Below are positions 1 to 6,777 of a stretch of DNA of 48,362 nucleotides, piece by piece. Below the pieces are notes generated by a model that made no database searches, was not told the origin of the DNA, and worked only from the letters and a program-made list of their open reading frames with translations. The first letter of the stretch is position 1; each line of letters begins with the position of its first letter. Origin of the DNA: a virus; IMG/VR virus record IMGVR_UViG_3300049043_000091, positions 1-48,362 of that record, one strand, 5' to 3'. Position numbers and translations under genes: made by a program.

Positions 1-216
1 CTCACGACGATGTTTTTTTGGTACCTTTTTTTCACCGGAAAGGACCCGTAAAGTGATAATGATTATCATCTACATATCACAACGTGCGTGGAGGCCATCA
101 AACCACGTCAAATAATCAATTATGACGCAGGTATCGTATTAATTGATCTGCATCAACTTAACGTAAAAACAACTTCAGACAATACAAATCAGCGACACTG
201 AATACGGGGCAACCTC

Positions 217-411
217 ATGTCAACGAAGAACAGAACCCGCAGAACAACAACCCGCAACATCCGCTTTCCTAACCAAATGATTGAACAAATTAACATCGCT
301 CTTGAGCAAAAAGGGTCCGGGAATTTCTCAGCCTGGGTCATTGAAGCCTGCCGTCGGAGACTAACGTCAGAAAAGAGAGCATATACATCAATTAAAAGTG
401 ATGAAGAATGA
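217..411 (+). CDS. Lambda right-end small ribbon-helix-helix-like protein (YlcI/YnfO family)
   Basis: A 64-residue protein with a basic, Arg/Thr-rich N-terminus followed by a short strand and two helices (NIRFPNQMIEQINIAL and FSAWVIEACRRRL), the layout of an Arc-type ribbon-helix-helix DNA-binding protein. Lambdoid prophages of E. coli carry close relatives annotated YlcI/YnfO (DUF3950). It lies near the lambda right end, on the opposite strand to the lysis genes. The function in lambda is not established. Here it is part of the sequencing control DNA. The start ATG at 217 is preceded by a GGGG purine patch 6-10 bases upstream. Confidence 0.85.
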   Translation: MSTKNRTRRTTTRNIRFPNQMIEQINIALEQKGSGNFSAWVIEACRRRLTSEKRAYTSIKSDEE

Positions 412-574
412 ACATCCCGCGTTCTTCCTCCGAACAGGACGATATTGTAAATTCACTTAATTACGAGGGCATTGCAGTAATTGAGTTGCAGTTTTACCAC
501 TTTCCTGACAGTGACAGACTGCGTGTTGGCTCTGTCACAGACTAAATAGTTTGAATGATTAGCAGTTATGGTGA

Positions 575-781
575 TCAGTCAACCACCAGGGAATAATCCT
601 TCATATTATTATCGTGCTTCACCAACGCTGCCTCAATTGCTCTGAATGCTTCCAGAGACACCTTATGTTCTATACATGCAATTACAACATCAGGGTAACT
701 CATAGAAATGGTGCTATTAAGCATATTTTTTACACGAATCAGATCCACGGAGGGATCATCAGCAGATTGTTCTTTATTCAT
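575..781 (-). CDS. Lambda right-end hypothetical protein, 68 aa
   Basis: A 68-residue acidic protein starting [18 protein letters not shown] and ending YSLVVD. It matches in position and length the small right-end lambda reading frame at about 47.74-47.94 kb of the lambda map. It sits about 160 bases from the DUF1398-type gene and is transcribed away from it. No catalytic motif is visible and the role is unknown. It belongs to the control-strand segment. Confidence 0.85.
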
Positions 782-943
782 TTTGTCGCTCCATGCGCTT
801 GCTCTTCATCTAGCGGTTAAAATATTACTTCAAATCTTTCTGTATGAAGATTTGAGCACGTTGGCCTTACATACATCTGTCGGTTGTATTTCCCTCCAGA
901 ATGCCAGCAGGACCGCACTTTGTTACGCAACCAATACTATTAA

Positions 944-1477
944 GTGAAAACATTCCTAATATTTGACATAAATCATCAACAAAACACAAGGAGGTCAGAC
1001 CAGATTGAAACGATAAAAACGATAATGCAAACTACGCGCCCTCGTATCACATGGAAGGTTTTACCAATGGCTCAGGTTGCCATTTTTAAAGAAATATTCG
1101 ATCAAGTGCGAAAAGATTTAGACTGTGAATTGTTTTATTCTGAACTAAAACGTCACAACGTCTCACATTATATTTACTATCTAGCCACAGATAATATTCA
1201 CATCGTGTTAGAAAACGATAACACCGTGTTAATAAAAGGACTTAAAAAGGTTGTAAATGTTAAATTCTCAAGAAACACGCATCTTATAGAAACGTCCTAT
1301 GATAGGTTGAAATCAAGAGAAATCACATTTCAGCAATACAGGGAAAATCTTGCTAAAGCAGGAGTTTTCCGATGGGTTACAAATATCCATGAACATAAAA
1401 GATATTACTATACCTTTGATAATTCATTACTATTTACTGAGAGCATTCAGAACACTACACAAATCTTTCCACGCTAA
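944..1477 (+). CDS. Lambda putative envelope protein (DUF1398/YbcV-like)
   Basis: A 177-residue protein rich in Tyr, His and Asn, with the motif [11 protein letters not shown] near residue 75. It corresponds to the lambda right-end gene long annotated as a putative envelope protein and resembles YbcV of the DLP12 prophage (DUF1398). It is codirectional with bor and about 290 bases upstream of it. No signal peptide is obvious, so the envelope label rests on old annotation. It is intact here and part of the control-strand DNA. Confidence 0.85.
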   Translation: MKTFLIFDINHQQNTRRSDQIETIKTIMQTTRPRITWKVLPMAQVAIFKEIFDQVRKDLDCELFYSELKRHNVSHYIYYLATDNIHIVLENDNTVLIKGLKKVVNVKFSRNTHLIETSYDRLKSREITFQQYRENLAKAGVFRWVTNIHEHKRYYYTFDNSLLFTESIQNTTQIFPR

Positions 1478-1697
1478 ATCATAACGTCCGGTTTCTTCCG
1501 TGTCAGCACCGGGGCGTTGGCATAATGCAATACGTGTACGCGCTAAACCCTGTGTGCATCGTTTTAATTATTCCCGGACACTCCCGCAGAGAAGTTCCCC
1601 GTCAGGGCTGTGGACATAGTTAATCCGGGAATACAATGACGATTCATCGCACCTGACATACATTAATAAATATTAACAATATGAAATTTCAACTCAT

Positions 1698-1732
1698 TGT
1701 TTAGGGTTTGTTTAATTTTCTACACATACGAT
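1698..1732 (+). promoter_or_regulatory. PhoP box and -10 element of the bor promoter
   Basis: A perfect PhoP-type direct repeat TGTTTA-N5-TGTTTA lies at 1698-1714, followed after exactly 12 bases by a -10-like TACGAT at 1727-1732 and then the bor start at 1767. Bor homologs of E. coli prophages are known members of the PhoP regulon, so the arrangement fits activation by PhoP in low magnesium. The spacing and sequence are directly visible; the activity is inferred. Confidence 0.75.
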
Positions 1733-1766
1733 TCTGCGAACTTCAAAAAGCATCGGGAATAACACC

Positions 1767-2060
1767 ATGAAAAAAATGCTACTCGCTACTGCGCTGGCCC
1801 TGCTTATTACAGGATGTGCTCAACAGACGTTTACTGTTCAAAACAAACCGGCAGCAGTAGCACCAAAGGAAACCATCACCCATCATTTCTTCGTTTCTGG
1901 AATTGGGCAGAAGAAAACTGTCGATGCAGCCAAAATTTGTGGCGGCGCAGAAAATGTTGTTAAAACAGAAACCCAGCAAACATTCGTAAATGGATTGCTC
2001 GGTTTTATTACTTTAGGCATTTATACTCCGCTGGAAGCGCGTGTGTATTGCTCACAATAA
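1767..2060 (+). CDS. bor: Bor lipoprotein (serum resistance lysogenic conversion)
   Basis: A 97-residue outer-membrane lipoprotein of lambda. The N-terminus is a signal peptide with a lipobox (ALLITGCAQQ), cysteine at residue 17. The rest is a small periplasmic domain with paired cysteines. In lambda lysogens Bor raises survival in serum and is related to Iss. It is preceded by a PhoP box and converges on Rz across a strong hairpin. It is complete and identical in length to the lambda protein. Confidence 0.96.
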   Translation: MKKMLLATALALLITGCAQQTFTVQNKPAAVAPKETITHHFFVSGIGQKKTVDAAKICGGAENVVKTETQQTFVNGLLGFITLGIYTPLEARVYCSQ

Positions 2061-2066
2061 TTGCAT

Positions 2067-2092
2067 GAGTTGCCCATCGATATGGGCAACTC
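2067..2092. terminator. Bidirectional hairpin between bor and Rz
   Basis: A perfect 11-bp inverted repeat, GAGTTGCCCAT and ATGGGCAACTC with a CGAT loop, lies between the convergent stop codons of bor and Rz. There is no long T-run in either direction, so termination in both directions is inferred from its position and stability. Confidence 0.6.
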
Positions 2093-2552
2093 TATCTGCA
2101 CTGCTCATTAATATACTTCTGGGTTCCTTCCAGTTGTTTTTGCATAGTGATCAGCCTCTCTCTGAGGGTGAAATAATCCCGTTCAGCGGTGTCTGCCAGT
2201 CGGGGGAGGCTGCATTATCCACGCCGGAGGCGGTGGTGGCTTCACGCACTGACTGACAGACTGCTTTGATGTGCAACCGACGACGACCAGCGGCAACATC
2301 ATCACGCAGAGCATCATTTTCAGCTTTAGCATCAGCTAACTCCTTCGTGTATTTTGCATCGAGCGCAGCAACATCACGCTGACGCATCTGCATGTCAGTA
2401 ATTGCCGCGTTCGCCAGCTTCAGTTCTCTGGCATTTTTGTCGCGCTGGGCTTTGTAGGTAATGGCGTTATCACGGTAATGATTAACAGCCCATGACAGGC
2501 AGACGATGATGCAGATAACCAGAGCGGAGATAATCGCGGTGACTCTGCTCAT
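2092..2552 (-). CDS. Rz: Lambda Rz spanin, inner-membrane subunit (frame broken by an indel)
   Basis: Rz is the inner-membrane half of the lambda spanin that fuses inner and outer membranes in the last step of lysis. The N-terminal membrane anchor ([16 protein letters not shown]) and the coiled-coil middle are present. The frame then runs into the Rz1 frame because the C/G homopolymer near 2201-2205 has five bases where lambda has six, leaving 133 codons instead of 153. The original stop is at 2092-2094. The Rz start overlaps the R stop by ATGA (2549-2552). The indel is a sequencing error, not a natural allele. Confidence 0.95.
2151..2332 (-). CDS. Rz1: Lambda Rz1 outer-membrane spanin lipoprotein, nested in Rz
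   Basis: Rz1 is a 60-residue proline-rich outer-membrane lipoprotein encoded entirely inside Rz in the +1 frame; it pairs with Rz across the periplasm. The start ATG is at 2332, the lipobox ends in VVVGC, and the proline-rich stretch and C-terminal ISPSERG are visible. The same missing homopolymer base that breaks Rz also breaks this frame near 2203, so neither gene reads through as recorded. Confidence 0.9.
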
Positions 2553-3025
2553 ACATCAATCTCTCTGACCGTTCCGCCCGCTTCTTTGAATTTTGCAATC
2601 AGGCTGTCAGCCTTATGCTCGAACTGACCATAACCAGCGCCCGGCAGTGAAGCCCAGATATTGCTGCAACGGTCGATTGCCTGACGGATATCACCACGAT
2701 CAATCATAGGTAAAGCGCCACGCTCCTTAATCTGCTGCAATGCCACAGCGTCCTGACTTTTCGGAGAGAAGTCTTTCAGGCCAAGCTGCTTGCGGTAGGC
2801 ATCCCACCAACGGGAAAGAAGCTGGTAGCGTCCGGCGCCTGTTGATTTGAGTTTTGGGTTTAGCGTGACAAGTTTGCGAGGGTGATCGGAGTAATCAGTA
2901 AATAGCTCTCCGCCTACAATGACGTCATAACCATGATTTCTGGTTTTCTGACGTCCGTTATCAGTTCCCTCCGACCACGCCAGCATATCGAGGAACGCCT
3001 TACGTTGATTATTGATTTCTACCAT
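2549..3025 (-). CDS. R: Lambda endolysin R (lysozyme-like transglycosylase)
   Basis: The 158-residue lambda endolysin cleaves the glycan strands of peptidoglycan as a lytic transglycosylase once the S holin opens the membrane. The protein is full length ([20 protein letters not shown] at the start, with the catalytic Glu of this motif). It overlaps S upstream and Rz downstream in the standard lambda lysis cassette order. It has no signal peptide, as expected for a holin-dependent endolysin. Confidence 0.97.
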   Translation of the reverse strand: MVEINNQRKAFLDMLAWSEGTDNGRQKTRNHGYDVIVGGELFTDYSDHPRKLVTLNPKLKSTGAGRYQLLSRWWDAYRKQLGLKDFSPKSQDAVALQQIKERGALPMIDRGDIRQAIDRCSNIWASLPGAGYGQFEHKADSLIAKFKEAGGTVREIDV

Positions 3026-3332
3026 CTTCTACTCCGGCTTTTTTAGCAGCGAAGCGTTTGATAAGCGAACCAATCGAGTCAGTACCGATGTAGCCGATAA
3101 ACACGCTCGTTATATAAGCGAGATTGCTACTTAGTCCGGCGAAGTCGAGAAGGTCACGAATGAACTAGGCGATAATGGCGCACATCGTTGCGTCGATTAC
3201 TGTTTTTGTAAACGCACCGCCATTATATCTGCCGCGAAGGTACGCCATTGCAAACGCAAGGATTGCCCCGATGCCTTGTTCCTTTGCCGCGAGAATGGCG
3301 GCCAACAGGTCATGTTTTTCTGGCATCTTCAT
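3009..3332 (-). pseudogene. S: Lambda holin S with the Sam7 amber mutation
   Basis: S encodes the 105/107-residue holin and antiholin pair that times lambda lysis. Both starts are visible (Met1 ATG ending at 3332, Met3 ATG ending at 3326). Codon 56 at 3165-3167 reads TAG on the coding strand in place of the wild-type TGG. This is the Sam7 nonsense allele carried by commercial lambda DNA, which blocks lysis in non-suppressor hosts. The rest of the gene continues to its normal end overlapping R. The allele is a marker of laboratory origin. Confidence 0.95.
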
Positions 3333-3476
3333 GTCTTACCCCCAATAAGGGGATTTGCTCTATTTAATTAGGAATAAGGTCGATTACTGATAGAACAAAT
3401 CCAGGCTACTGTGTTTAGTAATCAGATTTGTTCGTGACCGATATGCACGGGCAAAACGGCAGGAGGTTGTTAGCGC

Positions 3477-3515
3477 AAAAAAAAATTCCAAAAAAAAAAT
3501 TCCAAAAAAAAAAGC
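3477..3515. repeat. Engineered homopolymer tail of the control strand
   Basis: Three A-runs separated by TTCC, followed by GCGACTAAC, mark the synthetic end of the control amplicon. Lambda DNA has nothing like this at this place. The tail marks the boundary between lambda DNA and primer-derived sequence. Confidence 0.85.
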
Positions 3516-3539
3516 GACTAACAAACACAATCTGATGGC

Positions 3540-3585
3540 AGCAATACGTAATGTCTTTTGACACTTCGTTCAGTTACGTATTGCT
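3540..3585. other. Read junction 1: trailing plus leading nanopore adapter
   Basis: AGCAATACGTAA (3540-3551) is a truncated bottom-strand ligation adapter, followed by poorly called bases, then ACTTCGTTCAGTTACGTATTGCT (shown as its two halves ACTTCGTTCAG and TTACGTATTGCT, 3563-3585), the top-strand adapter. The two face each other as expected where one read ends and another begins. Confidence 0.97.
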
Positions 3586-4097
3586 TTCCCTTTGTTTTGT
3601 GTGTTCTTCTTCTCCCTCGAAGACGGCGCCCTCTGGTGATGTGCGCTGTGCCCCATGTGGGCGTCTTCTTCCCCGATCAGGTCCGCGCTCCGGCGCGGGC
3701 CGTCTTCCCCCCTGTTTGGTAACATCTTTCTCTGTTCTTCCCTCTCGGCCCGTATGTTGTGCTTGGGTGGCTCCGGCGCAGCGTACGTTTGGGCCCAACG
3801 CGAGGTGACTGCGGCTGACTGTGTGCTTTTACCTGCCGGTACTAGTCGCCGTGTACGCCGGAGGTCATCACAGGCACGGAGCGGGGATTTGGGCTCCGTA
3901 TAAAAAAAAAAAAAAAAAAAAAAAAGGGCACCGAAACAAAACAAAAAACAAAAAACTAGCGTTAGGCTTTGTGGAATTTAGTCCTTGATCTCCTCTGTGA
4001 CTTTGTGAGTTAGGCAACCGGAGATCATCCAAACCAGAGGTTGAGCGTCAGTTTGGTGCGCTGCCACACAAATACCGCAAGTGGTACGTAACTGGCA
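3586..4097. other. Read 2: about 0.5 kb of unrecognised, probably eukaryotic DNA
   Basis: No gene is supported. The left part is GC-rich and C/T-rich; a 24-base poly(A) at 3902-3925 is followed by a CA/A-rich stretch (3926-3958). Read on the minus strand, the poly(A) becomes a long polypyrimidine tract followed by ACGGAG, which could suit a splice acceptor in a trypanosomatid, or a retroposon tail. The open frames here are low complexity and are not convincing proteins. A second damaged adapter-like TACGTAACTG at 4085-4094 lies just before the junction. Confidence 0.4.
3902..3925 (+). repeat. Poly(A) run of 24 bases
   Basis: An uninterrupted run of 24 A residues, followed by GGGCACCG and an A-rich tract with regular C and G interruptions. 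Length in nanopore data is approximate. It may be a retroposon tail or, on the other strand, a polypyrimidine tract. Confidence 0.8.
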
Positions 4098-4145
4098 AGC
4101 AATTCGTAAATGGCTTTTAAGCTCTTCGTTCAGTTACGTATTGCT
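4098..4145. other. Read junction 2: nanopore adapter pair
   Basis: AGCAATTCGTAA (a trailing adapter with one miscall) at 4098-4109, low-quality bases, then CTTCGTTCAGTTACGTATTG to 4143 and CT to 4145, the leading adapter of the next read. Confidence 0.95.
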
Positions 4146-4157
4146 CCTGCTGTTTCG

Positions 4158-4944
4158 TTAGATAAAGAAGGTAACACAGGGACAGCAGGAAATTAATAAG
4201 CCGTATTCCAAGCCCTCTACTACAGCTTGATAGGAAGCTTCTAGGATATTACTCGATACCCCTACAGTGGTCCACCGTTGATGTCCATTGCTGAATTCCA
4301 CTAGGACCCGTGTTTTAGCTTGGGTGCCCGTGTGACCATCTAAGATCCGTACTTTGTAGTCAGTCAACTGGAAGTGAGCAATCGCTGGATAAAAAGTAAC
4401 CAATGCCTTACGCAATGCCGCATCCAATGCGGCCACTGGTCCATTCCCTCTGCCGCCGTCAGAATAGTTTTCCCATTCACCCTAACCTTTAGGGTTGCCA
4501 ATGCGGAAATTTCACCATTGGCATCAGTGTCATTTTCGTGGCTTGCACCAATTTGACAATGAACATGAAATCCTTTTAATTCAAAAAAAGTAGGTCGTTG
4601 ACCCAATGCCTCTCGCATGAGCAATTCAAAACTAGCTTCAGCAGCTTCAAATTGATATCCTTCTCCTTCCAACCGTTTTAATCGTTGTAAAATTTGACGT
4701 CCCGTGGGGTCTTGTCGATTCATCTCAATCCCAAAGTTCCGAGCCTTCGCCAGTACATTACTCAATCCAGACTGGTCGGAAATGACAATCCGACGGTGGT
4801 TGCCAACAAATTCTGGTGCTATGTGTTCGTAGGTTAGGGGATTACGTTCTACCGCTGATACATGAATTCCACCCTTGTGGGCAAAGGCTGATGACCCCAC
4901 AAATGGGTCATGTTCATTGGGTGCCAGATTAACAACCTCACTCA
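4158..4944 (-). CDS. cimA: Citramalate synthase, C-terminal part (5' truncated by read end)
   Basis: The encoded protein matches the C-terminal half of the citramalate/2-isopropylmalate synthase family, which condenses pyruvate and acetyl-CoA to (R)-citramalate for isoleucine synthesis. Visible signatures are [16 protein letters not shown] and [13 protein letters not shown] (end of the catalytic region and linker), then the regulatory LeuA-type domain with [14 protein letters not shown] and the GLEYGLL end. The frame shifts near 4437 within the stretch that should read [16 protein letters not shown], most likely an indel. The sequence style fits cyanobacterial enzymes, where this family is common. 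The first part of the gene is missing because the read begins or ends there. Confidence 0.85.
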
Positions 4945-4991
4945 AGCAATACGTAACTGTTTGTGGTGTTCTTCGTTCAGTTACGTATTGT
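4945..4991. other. Read junction 3: nanopore adapter pair
   Basis: AGCAATACGTAACTG at 4945-4959 is the trailing adapter; TCTTCGTTCAGTTACGTATT (4970-4989) is the leading adapter of the next read. Confidence 0.96.
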
Positions 4992-5075
4992 TGAACACTG
5001 GAAATAAATCAAGGTGTCATTGATATCAACTTCCTAATTGTTCAGATTAATAAAAATAGACATCATTCTAACAGA

Positions 5076-5461
5076 ATGGAATTTGTCCCGAGATATAAGC
5101 CATTCATTCCAATCACTGTTGATATCTCAAAAATAAAGAAATTCAATATGAATCACAAGTATCTGTTTGATGAGAATCAAGTTGATAGTTCATTCAATTA
5201 CGATTTATTTAAGGACCATGATACAATAATAATTAAAAGTTGCACTGGCACAGGTAAGACCACATCAATCGCAAAACACTGTAAGAGATATATGACAGAA
5301 TACCGAGATGTTAAACTTTTTACAATCACAGACAAAATTACATTGAGCGACCAGCACTTTGAAAGCTTCCAACAGCAAAACATTAATATCGTTCATTACA
5401 AAAACTTAAACAGAATGTATAATAAAGGCGCTGGTTTGTATAAATCACGTCAATGGTTTTT
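5076..5461 (+). CDS. P-loop ATPase/helicase fragment, possibly viral origin-binding protein-like (3' truncated)
   Basis: About 128 codons of an AT-rich gene are present before the read ends. The Walker A motif is IIIKSCTGTGKTTSIAKH (about residues 51-68), followed by a helicase-type strand (VKLFTITDKITLSDQHF) and NINIVHYKN. This order, with a conserved Cys/Ser before GTGKT, resembles the origin-binding/D5-like replication helicases of large DNA viruses of eukaryotes, but similar P-loops occur in other superfamily 2 helicases. The region 4992-5075 upstream is AT-rich and looks like a promoter gap. Codon use and GC content are quite unlike the phage DNA that follows. Confidence 0.5.
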
Positions 5462-5489
5462 GGATGCTACTGGTTCAGTTACGTATTGC
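5462..5489. other. Read junction 4: damaged nanopore adapter
   Basis: GGTTCAGTTACGTATTGC at 5472-5489 is the 3' part of the leading ligation adapter. The trailing adapter of the previous read is not recognisable, so the exact end of read 4 is uncertain by about 10-20 bases. Confidence 0.9.
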
Positions 5490-6724
5490 CGTAGGTGTCG
5501 GCCGAGATCGTGCGGCTCTCGTCGCTCGCCGAGGCGTTCTTGAGCTCGCCGCCGTTGGCGACCTTCTCGAACTTGAAGCTGCCGTTGAGCCGGTAGCTGG
5601 TCAAGGTCTTGAAGTCGTTCACGCTGCGGACGCTCGATATCGACCGCCACGAGGCTCTCGACGCCGTTGAAGCCGGCGAGGAGGAACTTGTTGACCGTCG
5701 AGCTCAGGATCCCGCCGATCGAGTGGGTCGCCCACGCGGCAGCGAGGATCGGACGCAGGGTCGACGCCGACAGACGACGGGGGCCGTCGTAGCCGTTCGC
5801 CTCAGCCGCAGCGATCAGCACTTCGCCGAGGCTCGTCGTCCGCTGCACCTTGGCAGCCGCTTCGAGGGTCTTGGCGTCGTAGTGCTTTTCGATCTGCGGC
5901 AGGCCGCCCTGAAGGGCGAACGAAGCCTCGATCACGGCCGCCTGGTTCTCAGGAGCCTTGCTGACGTGAACGGCCGGAGCGGCCGGACGCTCGTCGCGGG
6001 TCGCCTGGAGGTTCTCCTTGCGGATGCGCTCCAGCACGAGGTTGGCAACCTCGTTTGCAAGCTCTGCGCCGTCGCCGCCCTTGGCGTTGACCGGCAGGCT
6101 TTCGGTGATGGGAGCACCGCCGGCGACAATCGCCGGGGCTTCCGACTCGGCCACGGCCTTGTCGGGCGTCTGGTTGGCGTCGTGCGCCATAGGAGACTCC
6201 TCTGCCACCTCTTCGGCGGCGATTGAGACTGCCGTGCTGCGGTCCGCCCCGAGCGTCACGAATGACGTTTCGCGGAGGGTCGACGCACGGACGATGCGAA
6301 CAGGCCCAACGTGAGCCTGCCCGTTTGCGGTGGTGGACTGGTCTTCGCCGAAACGCAGATGCCGACCGACATCGGCACCGACGCTGGCTTGCCACTGGTA
6401 GCCCTTTTCGGCGAGGGCGAGCACCTGGCGAGCGCTCTCGCTCTCGGCGAGGATCTCGCCTTCGACGATGAGCTCGCCGCCTTGCACGCTCGGCACTCCC
6501 TGCCCGAGGATCGAGCCCAGGGCGTAGTCGTGGCCGATCACAATCGGAATCGTGCTCGGCAGCGTCATCCCGGCGAGGTCGATCACGACCGGCTCGCGGC
6601 TCCAGCCCTGCCGGATCGGAGCGCCGGTGTAGGCCACGATGCGGAACTTCTTCGGACCCGGCGCGGACTCGCCGTCAGCGGCCTGAAGAAACGTCACCTG
6701 GCTATCGAGCTTGATGCTGCTCAT
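5490..6724 (-). CDS. Prohead protease-major capsid protein fusion (3' end cut by the read end)
   Basis: The N-terminal part (from MSSIKLDSQV) is a prohead maturation protease of the HK97/assemblin type, with the catalytic His in IVIGHDY and the Ser in YQWQASVGADV. A Glu/Ala-rich scaffold-like linker (residues about 175-290) follows, then a major capsid domain (ATHSIGGILSSTVNKFLL). A frame slip near 5650 moves reading to a frame giving SVRSVNDFKTLTSYRLNGSF, which continues the capsid domain to the read end. Protease, scaffold and capsid in one polypeptide is a known arrangement in some siphophages. The ATG at 6724 overlaps the upstream stop by one base (TGATG). Confidence 0.85.
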
Positions 6725-6777
6725 CACAGAAACTCCACAAGGTCGAATGTGTCGTCGAGGTCGTCGTATTCGTTCAT
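6724..6777 (-). CDS. 17-residue acidic peptide between portal and protease-capsid genes
   Basis: A short frame, MNEYDDLDDTFDLVEFL, begins in an ATGA overlap with the portal stop and ends in a TGATG overlap with the protease start. The exact fit to both neighbours suggests it is translated, at least as a coupling device keeping ribosomes on the transcript. It is very acidic (8 of 17 residues Asp or Glu). No homolog is recognised. Confidence 0.5.
   Translation of the reverse strand: MNEYDDLDDTFDLVEFL

Larger units (their letters stand above)
1..3539 (-). other. Oxford Nanopore DNA control strand (lambda right end), reverse complement
   Basis: This segment reads, on the minus strand, as the right end of phage lambda from just upstream of S to near the right cohesive end. 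It is flanked by non-lambda synthetic ends: a poly-A/T with GGTACC at 13-32 and three A-runs separated by TTCC at 3477-3515. The gene order S-R-Rz-bor and the Sam7 amber match the commercial lambda cI857 Sam7 template used for the nanopore control amplicon. It is spike-in DNA that survived read processing and has no biological link to the rest of the record. Identification is from remembered sequence and gene content, not from an alignment. Confidence 0.97.

Noticed and set aside
2041-2256. Plus-strand 71-codon frame downstream of bor
   Set aside because: It is antisense to Rz and starts inside the bor end; lambda has no gene there.
1-3539. Lambda-like prophage of an environmental enterobacterium
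   Set aside because: Synthetic ends, Sam7 allele and exact lambda gene content identify control DNA.
3570-3944. Minus-strand 124-codon frame across the poly(A) as a gene
   Set aside because: It includes a run of phenylalanines from the poly(A), low-complexity basic sequence and part of an adapter; no family look.
3540-5489. Recurring GCAATACGTAAC / GTTACGTATTGC inverted repeats as a natural repeat family or mobile-element end
   Set aside because: They match sequencing adapter strands, sit at abrupt composition changes, and face each other as read ends do.
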